Positions 1 to 5,841 of a stretch of DNA of 10,690 nt are shown here, in pieces. The first letter of the stretch is position 1. Each line of letters starts with the position of its first letter. The stretch spans positions 1 to 10,690 of the forward strand of contig JAOTVO010000070.1 in assembly GCA_029863355.1 (NCBI GenBank). Reading direction: 5' to 3'. The notes beneath the pieces are model-generated. The model did no database searches, had not been told where the DNA came from, and saw only the letters and a list, made by a program, of their open reading frames with translations. The translations under genes were made by a program, and so were the position numbers. The DNA comes from Candidatus Krumholzibacteriia bacterium (lineage in GTDB: Bacteria > Krumholzibacteriota > Krumholzibacteria > WVZY01 > JAKEHA01).

Positions 1-503
1 CCCAGGTAGGTGACGCCCAGGTCGTTGTACAGATCCGGGTAGTTCGGAGAGAGCTCGATGCCTTTCCGGAACGACTTCAGCGCCTTGTCGTAATCTTCCA
101 GCGCGTGCAGGCAGTTGCCCAGAATCGAATAACCGCGCGCGTCCTCCAGCCCCAGCTTGATGGCCCGGATGACCTCCGCCATCGCCTCTTTGTAGAGCCT
201 CTGCCGAGTGAGCGCCTCGCCCAGCTTCAGGTGGGCGCGGGCGTCCACGTCGCGTTTGAGCTCGTCGCGAATCTCCAGGAGCGAGGTGATGCGCAGCTTG
301 CGTTCCCCGTGCAGCTGGCGCGCCAGCGCGCGAATCTGCTCGGAGCTGGCCGCCGCGTCGTAGCGCTCCGTGCTCGTCGAAAGCAGCCGCCCCTCGTGGA
401 ACAGCGATGTAACAACGGCGTTCTGAGCCGGCACCGCGTGGGTCTGCACATAGTACTTCGTGCCGCTCGATAGAATCTCGCTGCGCAGCTCTGCGCTCTC
501 CAT
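1..503 (-). CDS. TPR-repeat protein, N-terminal part (3' end outside window)
   Basis: I translated this frame by hand: it is open from an ATG at 501-503 to the left edge and gives 167 complete residues. An N-terminal region (about residues 1-80) contains a strand-like stretch, GTKYYVQTHAVPAQNAVVTS, followed by FHEGRLLSTSTERYD, and then a charged helix to about residue 85. From about residue 88 TPR units begin: HLKLGEALTRQRLYKEAM, then YSILGNCLHALEDYDKAL with FRKGIELSPNYPDLYNDLG, and the start of a third. TPRs are protein-interaction scaffolds, but the partner is unknown. A Shine-Dalgarno-like GGAGAGG (512-518) lies 8 nt before the ATG, which supports this start. The gene follows the ribbon-helix-helix gene after 75 nt and may have its own promoter. 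I do not recognise the N-terminal region. The protein appears cytoplasmic because no signal peptide is visible. The TPR assignment is firm; the function is not known. Confidence 0.85.
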   Translation of the reverse strand, partial: MESAELRSEILSSGTKYYVQTHAVPAQNAVVTSLFHEGRLLSTSTERYDAAASSEQIRALARQLHGERKLRITSLLEIRDELKRDVDARAHLKLGEALTRQRLYKEAMAEVIRAIKLGLEDARGYSILGNCLHALEDYDKALKSFRKGIELSPNYPDLYNDLGVTYL

Positions 504-525
504 GAAAGCTACCTCTCCAGACGTC

Positions 526-535
526 CGGTCGACCG
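526..535. promoter_or_regulatory. 10-bp perfect palindrome, candidate operator
   Basis: CGGTCGACCG is a perfect inverted repeat in the 75-nt gap. It lies 5 to 14 nt downstream of the possible -10 box, so it would cover the transcription start. That position suits a repressor site for the downstream TPR gene, and the neighbouring ribbon-helix-helix protein is an obvious candidate binder. A 10-bp palindrome can arise by chance in GC-rich DNA, and no second copy was noticed in the gap. Confidence 0.25.
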
Positions 536-539
536 TCCC

Positions 540-568
540 ATCATAGCGCGCCGCGCCCGCAGACACAA
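540..568 (-). promoter_or_regulatory. possible sigma70-type promoter for the TPR gene
   Basis: Reading the minus strand, TTGTGT (568-563, 3 of 6 matches to TTGACA) is followed after exactly 17 nt by TATGAT (545-540, 5 of 6 matches to TATAAT). Transcription would start near 533, giving a leader of about 30 nt that contains the GGAGAGG ribosome site. The AT-rich boxes stand out in a very GC-rich gap, and the spacing is ideal. The -35 match is weak, and promoter consensus in this lineage is unknown, so this is a tentative call. Read-through from the upstream operon is also possible, since no clear intrinsic terminator is visible. Confidence 0.35.
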
Positions 569-578
569 CGGCGACGTG

Positions 579-842
579 CTAGGTTACATCGTCGGCGCTG
601 AGCAGGGTAATCGCGATCCGGATCAGATCGCTACGCGTGACCCCCGACCGCCCCCGCTCGGCCAGCCTCGCGCGGACGGCGTCGAGGTGCCTGAGGTTGG
701 ATACGGTCAAGCGCACGGTCACTTCGACCTCTTTCGCGCCCGGCCCCCCGCGGATGAGCTTCCCCACCGAGTCGGAGCGCCGGTCCTCCTTGCGATCCTC
801 GAAGGGGTCGCGCCCCATGGACTTTCGCTTGCGATCACCCAC
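579..842 (-). CDS. small ribbon-helix-helix-like protein, possible ParA partner
   Basis: 87 residues from a GTG start at 840-842; the stop is TAG at 579-581. The N-terminal 37 residues are highly charged and probably disordered (DRKRKS, EDRKEDRR). A strand EVEVTVRLT (38-46), a helix NLRHLDAVRARLAERG (49-64) and a second helix TRSDLIRIAITLL (69-81) then match the CopG/Arc/ParG ribbon-helix-helix plan, which binds DNA as a dimer. The GTG is chosen because GGAGGAG lies 10 nt upstream. It overlaps the end of the ParA gene by 8 nt; an internal ATG at 816-818 would give a version 8 residues shorter. ParG-type proteins partner ParF-type ParA ATPases through a flexible basic N-terminus that can stimulate ATP hydrolysis. 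The same architecture beside ParA makes that role likely here, by inference. It could instead be an operon autorepressor, or both. Confidence 0.75.
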   Translation of the reverse strand: MGDRKRKSMGRDPFEDRKEDRRSDSVGKLIRGGPGAKEVEVTVRLTVSNLRHLDAVRARLAERGRSGVTRSDLIRIAITLLSADDVT

Positions 843-1572
843 GCGAGAGAAACTCCTCCGTCAGCTGGTAGTAGTCGTAGGCCCCGCGCGACATGGGCGA
901 GTACTCGAAGATGGTCTGGTTGAAGCTCGGCGCTTCCCGCAGCGACGTGTTCACCCGGATCACCGTCTCGAACACCTGCTCGGCGAAGCGGTCGCGCAGG
1001 GCACCCAGGACCTCGCGCGACAGCCGGGTGCGCGCATCGAAAAACGTGGGCAGGATGCCCAGCACGCCCGTTTGCCTCGTCGCGTGCTCGTTGAATTCGT
1101 CGATGATCTGCAGGGTCTGCCGGGCGCCCGCCTGGGCCAGGTAGTCCATGCTCACAGGAATGATGACGCTGTCGACGTACGCAACGGCGTTCAGGTTGAT
1201 GAGGTTGATCGTGGGCGAGCAGTCGCAGATCACCACGTCGCATCCACGCAGGTTGCGCAGGGCCATATCCAGGCGGCGCTCCCGACTGGAGCGCCCGGCC
1301 AGCACCATCTCGATCTCCGCCAGGTCGCGCCCTCCCGAGTCGATCACGTAGAGGTTCTTGCGGGCTTCGATGACGTCGACCTCGCCAAACTGCAGGAGGT
1401 CGCAGAGCGTCCTGCGACCCTCGACGTCGAACGCGATGGCTACGTTGCGCTGCGCGTCGCAGTCGATGATCAGCACTTTCATGCCGCACAGGGCCAGGCC
1501 GTGGCCCAGGTTGACGGCCGTGGTCGTCTTTCCGGTACCGCCCTTGGAGGTAATGATGGCCACCTTGCGCAT
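835..1572 (-). CDS. ParA-family (Soj/ParF-like) partition or positioning ATPase
   Basis: 245 residues, about the size of compact ParA/Soj/ParF ATPases without an N-terminal DNA-binding extension. The deviant Walker A motif is KGGTGKTT (10-17), including the signature Lys10 that acts across the dimer. Walker A' is VLIIDCDAQ (33-41) and Walker B is VVICDCSP (113-120). The C-terminal Soj-like block runs through VNTSLREAP, FEYSPMSRGA and a final YYQLTEEF helix. Such ATPases form ATP dimers on nucleoid DNA and are released by a partner protein, which moves plasmids, chromosomes or protein clusters. The start is ATG 1572-1570: it overlaps the stop of the upstream gene as TGATG and has GGAGAG (1581-1586) 8 nt upstream. 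The same frame is open further upstream, but that region encodes the giant phosphatase in another frame. Partners are inferred to be the downstream ribbon-helix-helix protein and perhaps the upstream fusion protein. Nothing shows it to be the chromosomal ParA. Confidence 0.93.
   Translation of the reverse strand: MRKVAIITSKGGTGKTTTAVNLGHGLALCGMKVLIIDCDAQRNVAIAFDVEGRRTLCDLLQFGEVDVIEARKNLYVIDSGGRDLAEIEMVLAGRSSRERRLDMALRNLRGCDVVICDCSPTINLINLNAVAYVDSVIIPVSMDYLAQAGARQTLQIIDEFNEHATRQTGVLGILPTFFDARTRLSREVLGALRDRFAEQVFETVIRVNTSLREAPSFNQTIFEYSPMSRGAYDYYQLTEEFLSRG
853..859 (-). promoter_or_regulatory. Shine-Dalgarno site supporting the GTG start at 842
   Basis: On the minus strand GGAGGAG lies inside the last codons of the ParA gene, 10 nt before the GTG. 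It decides in favour of the overlapping GTG over the internal ATG at 818 and indicates translational coupling with ParA. Confidence 0.55.
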
Positions 1573-4500
1573 CAGCCGTTCTCTCCGTCGTCCTCGCCCG
1601 ATGGCCGTCGCGAGCGCAGGCGATCGCCGTAGCGGGCCCAGCCCAGCTTGCGGAGCTTGCGGTCGCGGTTGACGTTCTTGTCCGACACCGCCGACTGCAC
1701 GTCCAGGTCCCGGGCCGGAGGCGCCGTGTCGGGCGTTAGGGGCGCGGGCTCCTGGCCCCATCCCTCCGGCCGTGTCGCCGCGGGCTCGTCGTCTTCCATC
1801 ACGGGATCGCCGGGCCACGCCACCACGCTCGGCGCCGGATCCACCGGAGCAACCGGAGCAACCGGGTCTCGCGCTTCGACGGGTCCGAGGATGTCGTCCA
1901 CGCCCAGCGCGTCCCCCGCGTCGGCGTCCCACGCGTCGTCGCCCTGCGCGCCCGCCGCCGGCGGCGCGTCCCGGGCCGGCGCTTCGCCGGCGCGCTCGTC
2001 CGTCGCAGCGCGCGCCGCTTCCACGTCGGCGAAGGCGGGAATGAAGGAGTGGAACTCGAGACACGCGTAGACGTCGTGGAGGTCGCCGTTCATCCCGGCC
2101 AGCGCCACGCGCGCGCCCCAAGAGCGGCCGGCCTCGTAGTAGGCGGCGAATTGGCCCCAGCCCGTGCTCGATACGTACGTCACGCGCGAGAGGTCGAAGA
2201 TCACCAGGCGCGGGCGGTCCGCCAGCACGCGCTCCCTGGTCTCGGCCAGCTCGGCCGCGGCCGTGGCCTCGATCGCACCCGATAGGCGGGCGACGCGCTC
2301 GTCCTGCGCGGGGATCTCCCACGAGAGCTCGGCCCCACCGGGCAGCTCCGGGCCCGGCGCGGCGGCGGTGGCGGGTTCCATGCCTCGGCGCTTCTGCGGG
2401 GCGGGCTCGGCGCGCGGGGCGCCCGGGTGCTCGGCGCCGCGCGGCGCGCGCGAGAAGTCCTCGAGCGCTTCGGAAAGAATGTCGAACGAGGCGAGCACGA
2501 TGTTGAAACCGAGCATCGTGAACACGTAGTAGACGTCGGGGTCCATGCCGAAGAGCTTGATGTCGCCCCCGGCGCGGCGCACCTCGCGCAGACGCTCGCT
2601 GAAGGTCCCCCAACCACCCGAGCTGACGTATTCCACCTGCGACATGTCCACGACAATGCGATGGAGCCCGCGGTCGATGACGCGCGCGAGCGCGTCGCGC
2701 AGGCGCTCGGCGCTCACCGTGTCGATGATGCCCCGCAGCGAGATCACCGCGATGTCGCCCTTCGCGCCCGCCGTCGTCGCCTCGACTTGCAAGCTCTCCC
2801 ACTCCGGCGCGTAGCCCTCGCCGGGTATCTCCTCGCGCGCGTCCTCGCCCCGATCCGCCGCCAACCGTCCCGCCGCCTCGGACCGGCTGGGCGGAAGAGA
2901 CAGGCGCTCCTCCACGGGCAGCGCCAGGTACGCCCGCGCCTGTGCGACGTCGGTGAACGCCCGCAGCACGTCGGCGAAGCCGAGCAGCTCGTAGACGTCG
3001 TAGACTTCGCTCGTCATGCCCGAGAGCACGATGTCGCCTCCCCGCTGGCGCAGCCCGCCCACCTCGGCGGTGAAGATCCCCCACCCCCCGCTGGAGATAT
3101 AGGTTACTTCGGAAAGATCGATGACGATGCGTGTCGCACCCCTGTCCAGCAGCTCCTTGAGCCGCTGCTCGAGGGTGGCCGACGTCACCGAATCGAGGTG
3201 ACCGTTGACGCGGACCGCAATCACGCCCTCGTCGAAGGACGTCGACGATAGGCCCACGCCCATACCGTCCAGATCGAACCCCGCCTCCCGGCCCGGCGCC
3301 GGGCCCGCCGCCGGTTCCTGCTCCTGCGCCTGCTCGGCCGGGGCCTCCACACCCGCGATGTCGCGCAGCAGCTCCTCCACGAGCTCCCGGCTGGGCTTGC
3401 GCGGGAGCGCCCCCTCGTCCGCTTCCTGGAGCAGGCGGTTGCGGCGCAAGTAGTCGAGACGCAGCTCCTTCGTGTTCAAGTTGAGGCGCTTGAGCTCCTC
3501 GTACACCATGCGCCCGGTGATCCTCGGCCCCTTGCGGCCAGCCGCGTTGTACTCCTCGGCGATACGCTTGGCCCCGTAATCCGGGTGTTCTGCAATGATG
3601 GTGAGGATTTCGCGCCGCGCCTCCAGACTCACGCGCTTCAACGTCTGATCCTCGCGCAGAACGTCGTTCTTGAGCCCGCGCTCGCCGAGAAGCTCAAGCC
3701 GCTTCTTGTATCGGTAGTACGTGGCGGGCGAGACGCGCATCTGGCGGCACGCGTCCTTCACGCTGAGTCCCTGCACCTCCACCAGCTCGATGAGCCGGCG
3801 GCGGATACCGGAGAGTACGTCGTCGGCCGCGAGCTTCTCCTTGACCGCCACCACCGTGATGTCGTCGTTCTGGGGGTGCCCGGACGTGAAGAGCTTGACG
3901 TCCGTGTCGAGCCGCTCCATGAACGCCTCCGGGGAGAGATGCCCGTGTTCCTTGATGAGGGCCAGGAGCCTGTCCTCGCCGTACTGCTCGCGCCGCTCGT
4001 TCATCGCCTCCGTGACGCCGTCGGTGTAGATCACGAGCATGTCGTCCTTCTTGAGCTTGATCTTCTCCAGGCTGATGGAGCGACGGAAGAGATCCTCGTC
4101 GGGGAGGCTGATGCCCACAGGGAAACCTTTGGGGTTGAGGAAGAAGGTCTCGTGCGACGCGTGGCGGTAGAGGATCATGGGGTTGTGCCCCGCGCTGGCG
4201 TAGCTGATGGTGCGGTTCTGCGAATCAAGGATCACGTAGAACATCGTCACGAACATGCCCTTCTTCATGTCGTCCGTGACGAAAGCGTTCATCTTGGACA
4301 TGACGTCGGAGGCGTTCTTGTTGCCCCGCGCCTCCATGCGCAGCGCGGTACGAATCATCGTCATCACGAGGGAGCCGGGCACGCCCTTCCCCGACACATC
4401 GGCGACGACGATGCCGATCGTGTCCTCGTCGACCTGCACGAAGTCGTAGTAGTCGCCGCCCACCTCGGCCGCGGCCTTGTAGAGCGGTGCGATGTCGTAG

Positions 4501-5837
4501 CCACTGACGGTGGGACGGTGCCGCGGGAGGAGCGACTGCTGTATCTCCTTGGCAACCTCGATCTCCTTCTGCATCTTCTCCTGCTCGAGGATCGAGTCCT
4601 GCGCCCGCTTGAACTTGCTCGTAATCTCGTTGAACACGGAGGCGATGGCACCGATCTCGGCGGGGCCGTCGATATCGAGCTTCTGGTCCATCGTGCCGTC
4701 GCCGATGGCCCGCACGCCGTCGGTGAGCACCTGGATGGGCCTGACGAACACGCGCACAAGGCCGACTACGAGGAGCATGCCCACGCCGAAGATACCGAAG
4801 AGCAGCAGCGTGGTCGTCGCCCGCTTGTCTCCGATGTCGGCGCCGATCACGTCTTCGAAGACGCCCACGTGGACGTACCCGAGTTCGAGCGCCTGCCCCG
4901 CCTCCACGCCGGTCATGCGCACGAGCGCACCGATGTCGCGAACCGCGCGCCCCTCGCTCTCCGTCCGCCTCCACTCCAAGCGGTCATCGCTTGCCACCGC
5001 CTCGCCCGGCGGCGCCGCATAGGAGGTGAAGATCTCGTCGATATTGCCCGAGGCCACGACCTGTCCCGACGCGTCCACCACCCGGGCCCAGGCCAGCGCG
5101 TCGTCGCTCGCGACGAGCCGCGCGAGATCCGCGGAGAGATTGGTCTGCTCGAGGGAGAACTCCTCTGACTGCATGAGCACGTCGACGCTGCGGCCGGCCA
5201 GGTTCATGGCCAGTCGCCGCTTCTCTACCCAGCGCACGGCCTGCTGCGCCGTGATGTCCTGGGTCTGACGGTAGAAGACGAACGCCCACAGCACCGCCAC
5301 CAGAAAGAAGAGCCCCACCCCCGCCCGCACGGTGAACTTGTAGCGCAGGGTGCCGCGCAGGGGGCGGCGCAGCGCGGACGGAAGCGCCGCCTGCCCGCGC
5401 TTGCTGAGAACCATCTCGTTGCCGGCATCGGAACCCCGGTACTCGACGCCGTCCATGAGGCGGTTGATCAGATAGATCCCCAAGCCGCCCTTGCGTCCCG
5501 TCTCCACGTACTGGTCGAGGTCGGGATCGGTGACGCTCGTGAAGTCGAAGTGCTTGCCCGTGTCGTGGAGGTGGATCTTGACGGTCCCGCTCCCGATCTC
5601 CACGCGGATGCGTATGTCCCCGGTGGCTCCCGCACCGCGGTAGGCGTGCTTGATGATGTTCGTGCACGCCTCGTCGACGGCGAGCTTGGTGTTGCTCGTC
5701 TCCCGCGCGTTGAAGCCCGCGTCCTCGCAGACGCCGACCATGAAGTCGCGCACCCGCCCGAGCTGCGGCTCCTCGGCGCGAACGGTCAGCTCGCGCACGC
5801 GTGTGTCAAGATTCAAACCGGCGGAGGCGGCGGGCAT
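1572..5837 (-). CDS. giant one-protein partner-switching sensor: RsbW kinase, PP2C phosphatase, HTH, three STAS domains
   Basis: 1421 residues in one uninterrupted frame. In order: (a) RsbW/SpoIIAB-like HATPase, about 14-147, with N box DEACTNIIKHAY (Glu56, Asn60), G1 HDTGKHFD (91-98) and G2 KGGLGIYLINRLMD (116-129). (b) Membrane helix about 171-189, an extracytoplasmic domain of about 150 residues that looks Cache-like (ARVVDASGQVVASGN, then LGYVHVGVFEDVI), and a second helix about 341-361. (c) HAMP about 362-415 and helical linker VAKEIQQSLLP (428-438). (d) SpoIIE/RsbU-type PP2C, about 445-668, with probable metal ligands Asp462 (GGDYYDF), Asp480 (VADVSGKG), Asp606 (YTDGVTEA) and Asp659 (NDDITVV). 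(e) Tandem HTH, about 675-806, resembling IS3/IS481 transposase N-termini, without any DDE catalytic domain. (f) STAS domains at about 868-974, 1014-1128 and 1168-1282. (g) Proline/acid-rich linker and basic segment (1390-1411). The start ATG lies 4 nt after the PorV-like gene; a weak GGGACGGGA precedes it. Domain calls are strong; the integrated mechanism is inference. Confidence 0.93.
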   Translation of the reverse strand: MPAASAGLNLDTRVRELTVRAEEPQLGRVRDFMVGVCEDAGFNARETSNTKLAVDEACTNIIKHAYRGAGATGDIRIRVEIGSGTVKIHLHDTGKHFDFTSVTDPDLDQYVETGRKGGLGIYLINRLMDGVEYRGSDAGNEMVLSKRGQAALPSALRRPLRGTLRYKFTVRAGVGLFFLVAVLWAFVFYRQTQDITAQQAVRWVEKRRLAMNLAGRSVDVLMQSEEFSLEQTNLSADLARLVASDDALAWARVVDASGQVVASGNIDEIFTSYAAPPGEAVASDDRLEWRRTESEGRAVRDIGALVRMTGVEAGQALELGYVHVGVFEDVIGADIGDKRATTTLLLFGIFGVGMLLVVGLVRVFVRPIQVLTDGVRAIGDGTMDQKLDIDGPAEIGAIASVFNEITSKFKRAQDSILEQEKMQKEIEVAKEIQQSLLPRHRPTVSGYDIAPLYKAAAEVGGDYYDFVQVDEDTIGIVVADVSGKGVPGSLVMTMIRTALRMEARGNKNASDVMSKMNAFVTDDMKKGMFVTMFYVILDSQNRTISYASAGHNPMILYRHASHETFFLNPKGFPVGISLPDEDLFRRSISLEKIKLKKDDMLVIYTDGVTEAMNERREQYGEDRLLALIKEHGHLSPEAFMERLDTDVKLFTSGHPQNDDITVVAVKEKLAADDVLSGIRRRLIELVEVQGLSVKDACRQMRVSPATYYRYKKRLELLGERGLKNDVLREDQTLKRVSLEARREILTIIAEHPDYGAKRIAEEYNAAGRKGPRITGRMVYEELKRLNLNTKELRLDYLRRNRLLQEADEGALPRKPSRELVEELLRDIAGVEAPAEQAQEQEPAAGPAPGREAGFDLDGMGVGLSSTSFDEGVIAVRVNGHLDSVTSATLEQRLKELLDRGATRIVIDLSEVTYISSGGWGIFTAEVGGLRQRGGDIVLSGMTSEVYDVYELLGFADVLRAFTDVAQARAYLALPVEERLSLPPSRSEAAGRLAADRGEDAREEIPGEGYAPEWESLQVEATTAGAKGDIAVISLRGIIDTVSAERLRDALARVIDRGLHRIVVDMSQVEYVSSGGWGTFSERLREVRRAGGDIKLFGMDPDVYYVFTMLGFNIVLASFDILSEALEDFSRAPRGAEHPGAPRAEPAPQKRRGMEPATAAAPGPELPGGAELSWEIPAQDERVARLSGAIEATAAAELAETRERVLADRPRLVIFDLSRVTYVSSTGWGQFAAYYEAGRSWGARVALAGMNGDLHDVYACLEFHSFIPAFADVEAARAATDERAGEAPARDAPPAAGAQGDDAWDADAGDALGVDDILGPVEARDPVAPVAPVDPAPSVVAWPGDPVMEDDEPAATRPEGWGQEPAPLTPDTAPPARDLDVQSAVSDKNVNRDRKLRKLGWARYGDRLRSRRPSGEDDGENG
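1581..1586 (-). promoter_or_regulatory. Shine-Dalgarno site for the ParA gene
   Basis: GGAGAG on the minus strand, 8 nt before the ATG at 1572 and inside the last codons of the giant phosphatase gene. Together with the TGATG stop/start overlap it fixes the ParA start within a longer open frame. Confidence 0.6.
1992..3236 (-). repeat. three tandem STAS domains (protein-level repeat)
   Basis: Within the giant protein three STAS units recur with the same core: DLSEVTYISSGGWGIF, DMSQVEYVSSGGWGTF and DLSRVTYVSSTGWGQF, each followed by a glycine loop, a VYxVxxxLGF-like helix and a short C-terminal helix. In SpoIIAA/RsbV the equivalent loop is DSSGLG, with the first Ser phosphorylated by the kinase. 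Here the Asp is replaced by Ser and Leu by Trp, but the phosphoacceptor position (Ser916, Ser1073, Ser1224) is kept in all three. The units differ widely in sequence, so the duplication is old. Proline-rich linkers separate them, the longest between units two and three. Confidence 0.85.
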
Positions 5838-5841
5838 GGGA

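Noticed and set aside
637..1632. Plus-strand open frame of 331 codons opposite ParA
   Set aside because: It is antisense to conserved ParA motifs, and its product shows no family resemblance.
1844..1863. Short tandem repeat ACCGGAGCA-ACCGGAGCA-ACCGG
   Set aside because: It encodes a VAPVAPV stretch within the proline-rich linker of the giant protein. Two copies of 9 bp are an ordinary low-complexity feature.
1573..3084. Upstream extension of the ParA frame, giving a 749-residue fusion
   Set aside because: The extension reads as Arg/Ala/Gly-rich noise in the region that encodes the STAS domains in the correct frame. The ParA start is set by TGATG and a ribosome site.
3420..3815. Remnant of an insertion sequence
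   Set aside because: The transposase-like HTH is in frame with the flanking domains. No terminal inverted repeats, target duplication or DDE domain is visible, so it is treated as a protein domain and not as a mobile element.
3585..5168. Long plus-strand open frame of 527 codons opposite the phosphatase
   Set aside because: It lies entirely antisense to clear PP2C and sensor motifs. Its product is rich in His, Arg, Val and Leu with no recognisable motif, as expected from the mirror of a GC-rich gene.
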